64,000 bases of DNA, taken from Amycolatopsis sp. DSM 110486 (GTDB lineage: Bacteria > Actinomycetota > Actinomycetes > Mycobacteriales > Pseudonocardiaceae). The notes under the pieces are model-generated. The model was not told the DNA's origin. It saw only the letters and a list, made by a program, of their open reading frames with translations, and did not search any database. Below are positions 8,113 to 17,275 of this stretch, piece by piece. Numbering within the stretch: the stretch's first letter is position 1; each line of letters begins with the position of its first letter. The position numbers were made by a program, and so were the translations under genes. The DNA is taken from positions 3,611,001 to 3,675,000 of the forward strand of contig NZ_CP080519.1 of NCBI RefSeq assembly GCF_019468465.1, in the 5' to 3' direction.

Positions 8113-9126
8113 TCAGAAGAGCTGGCCACGCGCGGCGCCACCCGGGAAGGCGGCGTCGTGCAAGTTCGCGTAGTACGACAGCGGGTGCCGCGCGATGTCC
8201 TTCACCAGGGCCGAGTCGAGGCCGGTCGCGGTGCCGGACACGGCGAACACGCCCGCGGGCACGGTCGTGCCGATGAGGGGGACCACCACGGCGCCGTTCT
8301 TGCCGAAGTTGCCCTTGTGGATGTGGGCGAGCGTCGGCTGGAGACCGAACCACGCGAACGAGAACTGCACCTGCGTGCCGGTCGGGCGGACGAAGCCGAC
8401 GGCGTTGGCCTTCGGGTCACCGGCCTTCGGCTCGCCCGGGGCGGCCTTGACCTCCTGGTTGCCGGACATGAACGCGTGCAGGCCACCGCCCTGCAGCAGC
8501 TTCAGCATGTCGACCGACGACCGCAGCGGGGTGAGCTGGCCGCGCACCGCGCCGCCGGGGAACTCCTTGGTGTGCAGGTTGAGGTAGAAGCCCGACGGGT
8601 TCTTGCGCAGACCGTCGGCCGTGGCCTGGTCGGTGATGGTGGCGGTGCCGGCCGCCGCGGTGACGGTGTCGGGCATCGCGGTGCCGAACAGCGGCACCTT
8701 CACGTCGCCGTTCACACCGGCTTTGCCTTCGTGGATGTGGCCCAGGGTGGGGGCGCTGATGCCCTTCCACGAGAACGCGTAGGTGACCTTGTTGCCCTGC
8801 ACCTCGACGATGCCGGTGGCGCTGCCCTTCGGGTCGCCGACGGCGGGCTTGCCGGCGACCGGGACCTCGTTGGCGCCGGTCAGCTTGGCCTGCAGGAAGA
8901 TCGGCTTCTGCTGGGAGCGCTGGATGGCCGTCGACAGGCTGGCCGGCGCCTTGGCCGGGGTCGAGGCACCCTGGCCGGACATGTCCATGCCCGGCATGTC
9001 CATGTTCATGCCGGGCATGTCGGGCGTGGTCGGGGTGCCGGGCATCGGGCTGGCGGTGGCGGTGACAGCGCCGAGCAGGCCGAGGCCGGCGGTCAGCGCG
9101 GCCAGTGCCGCGATTCGTGCTCGCAT
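8113..9126 (-). CDS. Secreted protein with two CHRD domains and a Met-rich N-terminal segment
   Basis: 337 residues. A Sec signal peptide (about residues 1-26) ends near TATASPM. A methionine-rich stretch follows (MPGMNMDMPGMDMSG, about residues 38-52). Two CHRD domains come next, about 75-200 and 210-337. Each has the pattern 'GANEVP / GNQEVK ... GDPK...A.G...V', a 'LGHIHEGKAG' or 'LAHIHKGNFG' loop, and a final 'YxNLHxxxFPGGAxRGQL'. CHRD domains were first described in chordin; their bacterial role is not established. GAAAGGA before the ATG is the ribosome site. The Met cluster resembles copper-binding Met motifs, which is inference. Confidence 0.88.
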   Translation of the reverse strand: MRARIAALAALTAGLGLLGAVTATASPMPGTPTTPDMPGMNMDMPGMDMSGQGASTPAKAPASLSTAIQRSQQKPIFLQAKLTGANEVPVAGKPAVGDPKGSATGIVEVQGNKVTYAFSWKGISAPTLGHIHEGKAGVNGDVKVPLFGTAMPDTVTAAAGTATITDQATADGLRKNPSGFYLNLHTKEFPGGAVRGQLTPLRSSVDMLKLLQGGGLHAFMSGNQEVKAAPGEPKAGDPKANAVGFVRPTGTQVQFSFAWFGLQPTLAHIHKGNFGKNGAVVVPLIGTTVPAGVFAVSGTATGLDSALVKDIARHPLSYYANLHDAAFPGGAARGQLF

Positions 9127-9267
9127 GGGGTTCGTCCTTTCACTTCGGATTCTCCAGCCGACACGGAATCCGGCGTTCGGTGGTTCAGGGGAAAATCCGG
9201 TTGAACCGTTTCGCCGCGCCCGCCGTGTCTCGTCCCGAATTCGACGTGAATCGGTGGAGGAGTTCTC

Positions 9268-9747
9268 ATGCGTGTCTCGATCGTCCTGGCCGGTGCCGCC
9301 CTGCTCGGCACCCTCGCTGCCTGCGGAAGCACCGCGACCAGCGGATCTGCTTCCGCTCCCGAAGGTTCGTCACCGGCCTCACCGGCGTCGTCGGGTGAGG
9401 TGAAAATCGGCCAGTCCGGCCTCGGCCCCATTCTCACGGACTCCTCGGGAAGGACCCTTTATGCCTTCGCCGATGACATTTCGGGCACCAGCACGTGTGG
9501 CGACGATTGCCTCGCCACGTGGCCCGCGCTGACCGGCGACAAGGATTTCCACGCGGGCACGGGCGCGGATCAGAAATTGCTGACGGCGACCGAACGAACG
9601 CCGGGTGTCGAGCAGGCGAAGTACGGGAAGTGGCCGCTGTACTACTACGTCGGCGACCAGGGCCCGGGCGACGTCGACGGCCAGGGCGTGGACAACCTGT
9701 GGTTCGCCGTGGGCGCCGACGGCAAGCTGATCAAGAAGACACCCTGA
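9268..9747 (+). CDS. Lipoprotein with 'secreted repeat' (Lipoprotein_15) domains
   Basis: 159 residues. The lipobox LAAC places Cys near residue 19 after a short hydrophobic signal, so the mature protein is lipid-anchored outside the membrane. A Ser/Ala/Pro linker follows, then two copies of the short repeat recognised by 'ILTDSSGRTLYAFADD...CGDDCLATWPAL' and 'KYGKWPLYYYVGDQGPGDVDGQG...WFAVGADG'. The ligand of this family is unknown; W, Y and paired Cys residues are conserved. GGAGGAG lies 6-7 nt before the ATG. It diverges from the CHRD gene, and both encode secreted proteins. Confidence 0.88.
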   Translation: MRVSIVLAGAALLGTLAACGSTATSGSASAPEGSSPASPASSGEVKIGQSGLGPILTDSSGRTLYAFADDISGTSTCGDDCLATWPALTGDKDFHAGTGADQKLLTATERTPGVEQAKYGKWPLYYYVGDQGPGDVDGQGVDNLWFAVGADGKLIKKTP

Positions 9748-9781
9748 CCACAGCTGTCTGGGACGCCCGTACTATCTCCGC

Positions 9782-11089
9782 ATGTCACACCGTTTCCACG
9801 CGCCCGTTGTCCTGCCCGCCGATCCCGCCTGCTCGCTGCTGCGCGACGCCGTCGTGGACGTCGACGACAGCGGCCGGATCTCGTTCGTGGGCCCGGTCGC
9901 CGAGGCACCCGAGTTCACCGGTGAGGTGACGCGGCTCGGCGGGATCCTGCTGCCCGGCCTGGTGAACACCCACGCGCACAGCCCCATGACGCTGCTGCGC
10001 GGCATGGGTGGCGACCTGCCGCTGCTGCGGTGGCTGCGCGAGATCATCTGGCCGGCCGAGGCGAAGCTGCGGCCCGAGGACGTGCGGACCGGCATGCTGC
10101 TGGGTTCCGTCGAGATGCTGCGCCACGGCGTCACGACCAGCGCGGAGATGTACTTCGAGGGCGAGCAGCTCGTGGACGCGGTGCTCACCACCGGCGGGCG
10201 CGTGCTCGTGGCGCCGCCGGTGATCGAGCTGCCGGGCATGGACTGGCGCACGTCGCTGGCGGCCATCGACCGCTGGATCGACACCGACGGCCTGCGCTTC
10301 GGCCCCGGCGACCGGGTCGAGCTGGGCTACGGCCCGCACTCCGCGTACATGCTCAACCCGGAGGGGTTGCGCGCCACCGCGGAATCGGCGGCCGCGCGCG
10401 GCGCGTTGGTGCAGATCCACGTGGCGGAGGCCGCGAACGAGGACCTCGCCCAGCGCAAGGAGTACGGCTCGGTGCCGGCGCTGCTCGACTCGCTCGGCGT
10501 GTTCGCCGGCCGCACCCTCGCCGCGCACTCCATCCACCTGTCCGACGAGGACATCGCGCTCTTCGCCGCCCGCGGCGTCGGCATGGCCCACTGCCCGGGC
10601 TCGAACGCGAAGCTCGCGTCCGGCATCGCCCGCATCAACGACCTGCGCGCGGCCGGCGTCGCCATCGGCCTCGGCACCGACGGCCCCGCGTCCAACGACG
10701 ACATCGACCTGTGGGAAGAGCTCCAGCTCACGGCCATGCTCGCCCGCCTCGCCAACGACGACTCCACGGTCCTGACCGCCGCCGACGTCTTCGTCATGGC
10801 CACCCGCGGCGGCGCCGACGCGTTGGGCCGCACCGACATCGGCGCCCTGGAGCCGGGCCGCTGGGCCGACCTCGTCCACGTCGACCTCGACGACCCGGCC
10901 TTCGCCGCCGGCCTGGACGTGCCCGACGAGCAGCTGCTGTCCAACCTCGTGTGGGCCGCGGGTTCCCGCCGTGTGCGCGACGTGTGGGTCGCCGGCGAGC
11001 AGGTCGTCGCCGGCGCGGAGCCGACGCGCGTGGACCGCGCGAAGATCCAGGCGTCCGTCGCCGACACCGCGGCCCGGCTGCGCGCCTGA
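9782..11089 (+). CDS. Amidohydrolase of the ATZ/TRZ (nucleoside/triazine deaminase) family
   Basis: 435 residues. The metal-binding H64-x-H66 is in LPGLVNTHAHSPMTLLRG. A third His is in VQIHVAEA, a fourth in AAHSIHLS, and the catalytic Asp is in LGTDGPASNDDIDLWEE. This pattern is shared by S-adenosylhomocysteine/methylthioadenosine deaminases and chlorohydrolases such as AtzA/TrzN, so deamination of an N-heterocycle or nucleoside is likely; the substrate cannot be fixed. The reaction is zinc-dependent and cytoplasmic. TACTAT at 9770-9775 ends 6 nt before the ATG with no Shine-Dalgarno, so the mRNA is probably leaderless. Confidence 0.88.
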   Translation: MSHRFHAPVVLPADPACSLLRDAVVDVDDSGRISFVGPVAEAPEFTGEVTRLGGILLPGLVNTHAHSPMTLLRGMGGDLPLLRWLREIIWPAEAKLRPEDVRTGMLLGSVEMLRHGVTTSAEMYFEGEQLVDAVLTTGGRVLVAPPVIELPGMDWRTSLAAIDRWIDTDGLRFGPGDRVELGYGPHSAYMLNPEGLRATAESAAARGALVQIHVAEAANEDLAQRKEYGSVPALLDSLGVFAGRTLAAHSIHLSDEDIALFAARGVGMAHCPGSNAKLASGIARINDLRAAGVAIGLGTDGPASNDDIDLWEELQLTAMLARLANDDSTVLTAADVFVMATRGGADALGRTDIGALEPGRWADLVHVDLDDPAFAAGLDVPDEQLLSNLVWAAGSRRVRDVWVAGEQVVAGAEPTRVDRAKIQASVADTAARLRA

Positions 11090-11113
11090 CCTGTCAGCGC
11101 CCCTCAGTGCCGC

Positions 11114-11791
11114 TCAACGGGGGCGGAGGATCACTTCCGTCAGGTGTGCTTCCGGGCTCGCGCTCACCGCGGTGAGCACCGCCGTCGCCACGGAGTCCGG
11201 GCGGAGGAAGCGCGCCGGGTCGTACTCGCCGCCCTCGTGGGCGATGACGGCGCGCTGCATGTCGGTGTCGGTGCGGCCCGGGTAGACGGTGGTGACGCGC
11301 AGGTCCGGTTCTTCTTCGCGCAGCGCGTCGGCGAAGGCGCGGGCGGCGAACTTGCTCGCGGCGTAGGGGCCCCAGCCCGCGCGGGACGTCCGGCCCGAGC
11401 CGGAGTTGATCACGACGACGTGGCCGCGCGCGGCGCGCAGGGCGGGCAGCAGCAGGCGTGTCAGCTCGGCGACGGCGACGACGTTGACCTCGTAGTTCAC
11501 GCGCCAGTCTTCGGCGGTGGCTTCGGCGATGGTGTTCAGCCGGGCGGCGCCGGCGGAGTGAACGAGGACGTCGAGGCGCTCGATCTGCGAAGCGGCGGCC
11601 GCCAGTGAAGCCGCGTCGGTGAGGTCGATGCGCCACGGCTCGGCGCCCGGCAGCTCGGCGGCCACCTTCTCGAGCGCGGCCTCGTCGCGGCCGCCGAGGA
11701 GCACGCGGTGCGTCGGGGCGAGCTGGTGGGCGACGGCGGCGCCGATGCCACGCGAGGCACCGGTGACCAGGGCGAGCGGAAGATCGGTCAT
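11114..11791 (-). CDS. Short-chain dehydrogenase/reductase
   Basis: 225 residues. The nucleotide-binding loop TGASRGIG is at residues 10-17. A DL motif follows (WRIDLTDAASL), and the catalytic Ser and YAASK are in INSGSGRTSRAGWGPYAASK. It is a classical single-domain SDR using NAD(P)H. The ATG at 11791 was chosen over longer frames because the Rossmann fold starts right there, and TACGGT (complement of 11799-11804) sits 7 nt upstream. The frame stays open further upstream, but that part only shadows the neighbouring gene. It follows the AftB-like gene after an 18-bp gap. The substrate is unknown. Confidence 0.88.
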   Translation of the reverse strand: MTDLPLALVTGASRGIGAAVAHQLAPTHRVLLGGRDEAALEKVAAELPGAEPWRIDLTDAASLAAAASQIERLDVLVHSAGAARLNTIAEATAEDWRVNYEVNVVAVAELTRLLLPALRAARGHVVVINSGSGRTSRAGWGPYAASKFAARAFADALREEEPDLRVTTVYPGRTDTDMQRAVIAHEGGEYDPARFLRPDSVATAVLTAVSASPEAHLTEVILRPR

Positions 11792-11808
11792 GCGATCCAC
11801 CGTAAGCG

Positions 11809-13479
11809 TCAGCAGGACGCCGCGACGCGGGGGTCGCGGTCGAACCGGATGCCCGTGCGGGTGAAAGATCCCGACAGATTGTCGACAAATCGACCGAAGG
11901 TCAACGGGCTCCGCGTCGAGATGAGCACGTCCTGCTCGCCCTGGCAGCGCAGCGCCTGCCGGGCGGCCTCGATCTCGGCCGGGGTGAAGACGTGCATCCG
12001 GCCGTCGGTCGCGACGTCGCCGTGGCCGGCGTCGGCGATCTCCCACGCGGCCGTGAGCCACTTCGAGTGCCCAGGCCGCCCGCCGGCGATCGACGTGGAG
12101 TGCGAGCCGAGGTCGCTGGCGAGGCCGTAGCCGTCGTGGACGCGCACGTCGAGCGACACCAGGTTGCTGATCGCGCCCATGCTGTCGGCCGCGAGCGTGA
12201 CGTACGGCCGGTCCGTCGGGAACGTGTACCAGCGCTTTTCCCCGTAGCTGTACACGAGCACCGCCGGCGCGCGCGTCGCGTCGGTGACCTCGACGGCCGT
12301 GCGCATCACCGGCTCGCCCAGGAAGTCCGACGCCAGCACCGGGTGCTCGTGCCCGGTGACCCACGACCAGTACGCGCGCTCGTCGGTGACGCCGACAGCG
12401 GCGTGGTCGTTCGCGTACGGCACGCGCAGCCACCCGGCCGCGGCCACCGACCAGACGGCGACGCCCGCCAGCAGCGCGAACGTCTTGCGCGTCAGCGGCA
12501 GCGCCATCACCGGCAGGAGCAGCGCGAACAACGCGGGCAGCAGCATCCGGCCGTGCATGAAGTCGCCGCCGACGCGCACCACGTACGCGGCCAGCAGCAC
12601 CGCGCCCGCCACCGGCGCGAGCGTGAGGATCCGCGACTTCCGGCTCAGGAACGCCGCGACCGCCAGCGCCGGGATCGGCAGCCAGAGGTAGTACGGGTCG
12701 ACGAGGTCGAGCAGGTAGTCGAACCCGCGTGACCAGTTGCTCGTGCCCGCTTCCTTGGCCAGCGCGGTGTTCGGCACGAGCAGGCCGTAATAGCCCATGC
12801 GGAAGACCTGGTACGCCGCCGGCAACGCGATTCCGACGCCGAGCCAGCCGAGGCCGGTCCGCAGGCTCGGCCGCCGCAGCAAGACCAGCGCGGCGAACGC
12901 GACGATGCTGAACAACGCCAGGTCAGGCCGCACCAGCACCCCGAGGCCGATCACGAACGCCGTGGCCTTGGGCGCCTTGCCGCGCACGAGCAGCCACCAC
13001 GTCAGGCCGATCCACAGCATCGCCAGCCCGGTTTCGAGGCCGGACGTCGCGAAGTCCCGGAACGGCGGCAGCGCGCACACGATCAGCGCCCCCGCCGGGA
13101 CGACCGGGCCGTCGTAGAGGCGGCGGGCGCCGTCCATCGCTAAGAACAACCCACCGACCGCGCAGACCAGGCCGGTGCCGACCGACAGCCACTCCAGCGC
13201 CGGGCCCGGGATCGTGCCGAGCGCGGCCAGCAGCCAGGTCCACAACGGGCTGGTGCTGGCCTCGACCCGCTCGCCGACGTTGAACACGGGCCCGTGACCG
13301 GCGAGGATCTGCCGGACCGTGCGCAGGACGAGCAACCCGTCGTCCGACATCCAGCGGCGGCGCCACGAGAGGTACGCGTAGAGCGCCAGCGTCGCGAAGG
13401 TCAGCCAGGTGGTGGGGGACTTGAGCCACGTCGTGGGTGCCGCCACGGATTTCGTCGTGACGGTGGTGGCTGTGGTCAT
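11809..13479 (-). CDS. aftB: AftB-like membrane arabinofuranosyltransferase
   Basis: 556 residues, a multi-pass GT-C type protein. The start of the chain carries the diagnostic stretch RRRWMSDDGLLVLRTVR followed by GHGPVFNVGERVEASTSPLW. This matches the conserved extracellular loop of mycobacterial AftB, with the catalytic-type DD pair after helix 1. LLVPNTALAKEAG (about residues 232-244) is a second family motif. About ten helices follow, and then a soluble C-terminal domain (about 375-556). AftB adds terminal beta-1,2-arabinofuranose to cell-wall arabinan from decaprenyl-phosphoarabinose. Pseudonocardiaceae make arabinogalactan, so the role fits. It is not beside other ara genes, so a paralogue with a different acceptor is possible. 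Confidence 0.72.
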   Translation of the reverse strand: MTTATTVTTKSVAAPTTWLKSPTTWLTFATLALYAYLSWRRRWMSDDGLLVLRTVRQILAGHGPVFNVGERVEASTSPLWTWLLAALGTIPGPALEWLSVGTGLVCAVGGLFLAMDGARRLYDGPVVPAGALIVCALPPFRDFATSGLETGLAMLWIGLTWWLLVRGKAPKATAFVIGLGVLVRPDLALFSIVAFAALVLLRRPSLRTGLGWLGVGIALPAAYQVFRMGYYGLLVPNTALAKEAGTSNWSRGFDYLLDLVDPYYLWLPIPALAVAAFLSRKSRILTLAPVAGAVLLAAYVVRVGGDFMHGRMLLPALFALLLPVMALPLTRKTFALLAGVAVWSVAAAGWLRVPYANDHAAVGVTDERAYWSWVTGHEHPVLASDFLGEPVMRTAVEVTDATRAPAVLVYSYGEKRWYTFPTDRPYVTLAADSMGAISNLVSLDVRVHDGYGLASDLGSHSTSIAGGRPGHSKWLTAAWEIADAGHGDVATDGRMHVFTPAEIEAARQALRCQGEQDVLISTRSPLTFGRFVDNLSGSFTRTGIRFDRDPRVAASC

Positions 13480-13567
13480 GGCCCCTCTCCCCGGTGGTCT
13501 TTTCCCAGTCTCGCATCCGGGGGAACGGGTGACTCGCGGCGCTGGTCGCGGCGATGCCGTGATTGTT

Positions 13568-15019
13568 TCAGTGCGTGGGTGCCGGACTCGCCGAAGGGGC
13601 CGGGGTTTCCGTAGGTGCCGGGGTTTCCGAAGGCGGTGGCGGAGTCGTGCTCGACGTCGGGGCCGGTGCCGGAGGCGGCGGGGGCGGCGGCGCCAGCCCC
13701 AGGTCCGCGTTGAGGTTCTCGTGCGTCGTCCCGCCGAGGGTGAACGCCGCCGTGCAGCCCGTGGCCGGGTCGACGTCGGAGTCGCGCGCCGCGTCGCCGG
13801 CGGCCTGCCGTGTCACGGTGAGCCCGTCCGGCAGGTGCGAGACGTCGAAGCAGACCTGGTAGGTCCCGTCCTTGCGCTTGTCGAACAGGTACGAGCCGTC
13901 GGCCGCGGTTTTCGTGGTGGCGAGGGTGCCGCCGGCGCCGTCCTTGAGCGTCACGGGAATGTCGGCGACGCCGGGCTCGCCGTCGTCCTGCAGGCCGTTG
14001 CGGTCGGTGTCGCGCCACACGCGGTCGCCGATCTTGTCGATCAGCGGCAGCGGCGTCACGGTGATCGTCGCCGTGGCCGACTGGTCGGTCAGCGTGCCGC
14101 TCGGCGAGGTGACGCCGGTGATCCGCACCTTGTTCACGTGGCCGGTGTCGTTCTCCGCCATGTTCGGGTGGTCGCAGGGCACGGCGTTCGACGCGCCGGG
14201 CGCCAGGCTGAACGCGGGCGGCAGCGACGAGCACCACGAGTCCTTCAGCAGCACGCCGGTCAGCGGCTGCGAGCCCGAGTTCGTGACGGTAGTGCGGTAG
14301 TGCGCGGTTTCGCCGGCGGGGATCGTGGCCGACGGGCCCCACTCGCCGGTCGCGGGGTTCTGCACCTCCAGCTTCACCGTGTACGCGGCGAGCTGCAGGT
14401 CTACGCAGTCCCACATCACCCAGTTGCGGTTGGTGGTCGCGAAGAACACCACCGACGTGGTCTTGTCCGGCGCCGTCTGCGAGGGGAAGTCCTGGCGCGA
14501 GAGCTTGCCGTCGGACTGCACGTCGTGCGTGACGTTTTGCGATTTCTCCAGCAGCGTGCGCCCAGCAGAATCGGTGAAACGCAGTCCGGTCGACTGGGCG
14601 TTGGCGCGGTCGGCCAGCGCGGAGCCGACGGAACCCGTCGCCGCCGAGAGCGTGTAGATGCCGCCCGGCGTCGCGGGCAGGGTCTGGGTGGCGGAGCTGG
14701 CACGGCCGTCGGGCGTCTGGATCTGCGCGTTGAGCGTGCCGTCGGACGCGTGCGCGGAGTTCGTGACGAGCTTCGGCACCTTGTCCGGCGGCGTGCTGCG
14801 CGGCACGGGCGCGGCAGGCGTGAACACATAGCCCGCCGGTGCTCCGTCGGGCGCGTTCGCCTGCTCCACGCTCGGGTTGGGGGCCACTCCGCCGCACGCC
14901 GAGGTGTCGGCCGCCGGCGCGGAACCCGGGAGGACGACGACGAGCGCGCCGGCCAGCACCAGGGTGCAGGCCGACGCGCCCGCCGAACGTCCGATCGCGA
15001 CTTTTCCTGCCCGCCTCAC
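13568..15019 (-). CDS. Secreted exoprotein with an SdrD B-like domain and a Pro/Thr-rich tail
   Basis: 483 residues with GTG start. A signal peptide (about 1-36) ends at GSAPAA. Residues 40-190 form an unrecognised beta-rich domain. Residues about 200-320 look like a DUF11-type Ig-like repeat (ETAHYRTTVTNSGSQPLTG). Residues about 325-425 are an SdrD B domain with the calcium-binding signature GDRVWRDTDRNGLQDDGEPG. The tail is a low-complexity run of P, T, S and E ending in SPAPTH. No LPXTG, hydrophobic anchor or basic tail is present, so it is probably released or held noncovalently. It shares strand with phoX upstream and aftB downstream. Confidence 0.82.
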   Translation of the reverse strand: MRRAGKVAIGRSAGASACTLVLAGALVVVLPGSAPAADTSACGGVAPNPSVEQANAPDGAPAGYVFTPAAPVPRSTPPDKVPKLVTNSAHASDGTLNAQIQTPDGRASSATQTLPATPGGIYTLSAATGSVGSALADRANAQSTGLRFTDSAGRTLLEKSQNVTHDVQSDGKLSRQDFPSQTAPDKTTSVVFFATTNRNWVMWDCVDLQLAAYTVKLEVQNPATGEWGPSATIPAGETAHYRTTVTNSGSQPLTGVLLKDSWCSSLPPAFSLAPGASNAVPCDHPNMAENDTGHVNKVRITGVTSPSGTLTDQSATATITVTPLPLIDKIGDRVWRDTDRNGLQDDGEPGVADIPVTLKDGAGGTLATTKTAADGSYLFDKRKDGTYQVCFDVSHLPDGLTVTRQAAGDAARDSDVDPATGCTAAFTLGGTTHENLNADLGLAPPPPPPPAPAPTSSTTPPPPSETPAPTETPAPSASPAPTH

Positions 15020-15074
15020 CCACCGAAGCTATTACTCCGCACGGGTTCGGCGCAGTGGAAGCCACTCCAAAGAG

Positions 15075-17183
15075 TTACCGCACGCCGATGCGGCCGGCGA
15101 GCCCGAACCGGCCCTTCCGCCACACCGAGACGATGGCCGGCCGCGGCTGCGAGGTGCCGCCGTCGGGCCAGTGCGACGACGGGTTCGCCGAGCTCGCCGC
15201 GTTCTCACCGGGGTGCTGCACGGCCACGAGCACCAGGTGGTCGGTGACGACCGGCCCGCACGTCTCCGCACCGACCGGTACGGACAGGAACTGCTTCACG
15301 TGCCCGCGTTCGGGACCCGACACGGGCACGGAGAACAGGCCGTCGTTGGCGCCGAGCGTGTTGCCGTCGGTGGAGATCCACAGGTTGCCGTGGGGGTCGA
15401 ACGCGACGTTGTCCGGGCACGAGATCGGGCTGACCTGGCTCTTCGGAAAGCCGCCGAAGTAGGTGTCGGCCGTGGCCGGATCGCCGCAGACCAGCAGGAG
15501 CCGCCAGGCGAACCGCGTCGACGCCGAGTCGCCGCGCGCTTCTTCCCACTCGAGCACGTGGCCGTTTTTGTTGCCGACCCGCGGATTCGCCTCGTCGACG
15601 CCCGCCTTGCCGGCCGCTCCGCGGTCGGTGTTGTTGGTCAGCGCCGCGTAGATCCGGCCGTTCACGGGGTTGGGCTCGATGTCCTCGGGCCGGTCCATCT
15701 TCGTGGCGCCCGCCTTGTCGGCGGCCTGGCGCGTGAAGACGTACACCTCTTCGGCGGTAAATCCGTCCACAAACGACTTGTTGCCGCTCGCCAGCGGGAT
15801 CCACTCGCCGGCGCCGTCGAACTCGCCGTCTTCCGGGAGCTTTCCGGTGCCGTCGATCTCCGCGGCCGGGCTGTCGCCGGTGAACTTCGCGACGTAGAGC
15901 GTGCCGTCGTCCAGCAGTGCCGAGTTGTGGCGGCGGGCCAGGGCGGACGTGCCCTTCTTGTACTTGCCCTTCGACACGAACTTGTAGATGTACTCGAAGC
16001 GCTCGTCGTCACCGGAGTACACGGCGACGCGGCCGTCGGCGGTGATCTTCACGTTGGCGGCCTCGTGCTTGAACCGCCCGAGTGCGGTGTGCTTGACCGG
16101 CGCGGCGTGCGGGTCGTTCGGGTCGATCTCCACGACCCAGCCGAAGCGGTTGGGCTCGTTGGGTTCGCGTGGCACGTCCCAGCGCTTGTCGAAGCGTTCC
16201 CACTTGCGCGTGCTCTCGCCGGTGCCGATCACGTATCGCTTGAGCCGCGCGGCCTGCGTCGGGTCGGTCACCTTGTCGGCGTTGGCGAAGTACTGGTGGA
16301 AGTTCTCCTCGCCGGAAAGCACGGTGCCCCAAGGCGTGACGCCGCCGGAGCAGTTGTTCTGCGTGCCGCGCACGCGTTTGCCCGACGGGTCGGCCGACGT
16401 CTTGAGGTACTTCGAGCCGGCCGCCGGGCCGCGGACCTCGAAGATCGTGTCGAGCGTGATGCGGCGGTTCAGCGGGCTGGGCACGGTGCGCAGCCCGCCG
16501 CCGATCGGGTCGCGCAGCGTCTGGACCACGGACAGGCCGTGGGCCGCCCACGCGATCTTCACCTGCTCCTCGGTCGGGTTGGCCGGGTCGTACTGGTCGG
16601 CCGGGAACAGGTGCACCTCGGTGGTGTACTCGTGGTTGACCACGAGCAAGTTGCGCAGCCCCAGGGAATCCTGCGGGATCAGGCCGACGAAGTCGTTGTT
16701 GTAGCCGAACTGCTTGGCCTGCGCGGCCGCGGTCTGCGCGTGGAAGTCGAACTTCGGCGCACCCGGTGCCACGGCGTCTCCCCAGCGGATGACCACGTGC
16801 TGGTCGTAGCCCTCGGGGATGCTCACGCGGTCGAGCTTGTTGGGCGCCACGGCGTCGAAATCGGTGCCCGGCACCGGACGCGGGTGACCGCCACCGTGCC
16901 CGCTGTGGCCGCCGGGGTGTCCGCCGTGGTGGGCCGGCGAAGCCGCGGCCGCCGTGCCCGACAGCGCGGCGAACCCGCCGGCCGCAGCGGCCATCACGGC
17001 ACCGGCCTTGAACACGCCACGCCGCGAAACGCCCTTCGCGACGTCACCGAAGTACTCATTGTCCGTGGGGTTCGGCGCTTCGTGCGCGCACGCGTTGCCA
17101 CAGCGGTATTCGCAGGTCAGGGGAGAACGCCCGCCGGGGTGAGTGGCGAACAGGGGCAGCAGCCGCCCGCGTTCCGTGGACAC
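15075..17183 (-). CDS. phoX: PhoX-family (DUF839) alkaline phosphatase, Tat-exported
   Basis: 702 residues from GTG 17183, which is preceded by GGAGG; a longer open frame exists upstream but lacks a ribosome site. The N-terminal 60 residues contain CEYRCGNACAHEAPN, typical of this family. The twin-arginine motif SRRGVFK (near residue 52) and its hydrophobic segment come next. The body carries DUF839 landmarks: GWVVEIDPNDP, RFKHEAANV, YSGDDERFEYIYKF and MDRPEDIEPNP. PhoX enzymes use iron and calcium and release phosphate from monoesters outside the cell. Folding before export via Tat matches the cofactor need. A PHO-box-like half site lies about 60 bp upstream. Confidence 0.88.
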   Translation of the reverse strand: MSTERGRLLPLFATHPGGRSPLTCEYRCGNACAHEAPNPTDNEYFGDVAKGVSRRGVFKAGAVMAAAAGGFAALSGTAAAASPAHHGGHPGGHSGHGGGHPRPVPGTDFDAVAPNKLDRVSIPEGYDQHVVIRWGDAVAPGAPKFDFHAQTAAAQAKQFGYNNDFVGLIPQDSLGLRNLLVVNHEYTTEVHLFPADQYDPANPTEEQVKIAWAAHGLSVVQTLRDPIGGGLRTVPSPLNRRITLDTIFEVRGPAAGSKYLKTSADPSGKRVRGTQNNCSGGVTPWGTVLSGEENFHQYFANADKVTDPTQAARLKRYVIGTGESTRKWERFDKRWDVPREPNEPNRFGWVVEIDPNDPHAAPVKHTALGRFKHEAANVKITADGRVAVYSGDDERFEYIYKFVSKGKYKKGTSALARRHNSALLDDGTLYVAKFTGDSPAAEIDGTGKLPEDGEFDGAGEWIPLASGNKSFVDGFTAEEVYVFTRQAADKAGATKMDRPEDIEPNPVNGRIYAALTNNTDRGAAGKAGVDEANPRVGNKNGHVLEWEEARGDSASTRFAWRLLLVCGDPATADTYFGGFPKSQVSPISCPDNVAFDPHGNLWISTDGNTLGANDGLFSVPVSGPERGHVKQFLSVPVGAETCGPVVTDHLVLVAVQHPGENAASSANPSSHWPDGGTSQPRPAIVSVWRKGRFGLAGRIGVR

Positions 17184-17242
17184 AGGGCCTCCAGGTCGCT
17201 TCAGTAAGGGAACAAAGCGACCATATTCGGCCAAATCGGATC

Positions 17243-17253
17243 TTCAGGTGAAC
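17243..17253 (-). promoter_or_regulatory. PHO-box-like half site upstream of phoX
   Basis: On the minus strand the 11-mer GTTCACCTGAA matches the first half of the actinobacterial PhoP repeat (GTTCACC core). A clear second 11-bp repeat in phase was not found, so this is suggestive only. Confidence 0.3.
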
Positions 17254-17275
17254 AATAGATGTATTCGACGGGGGT

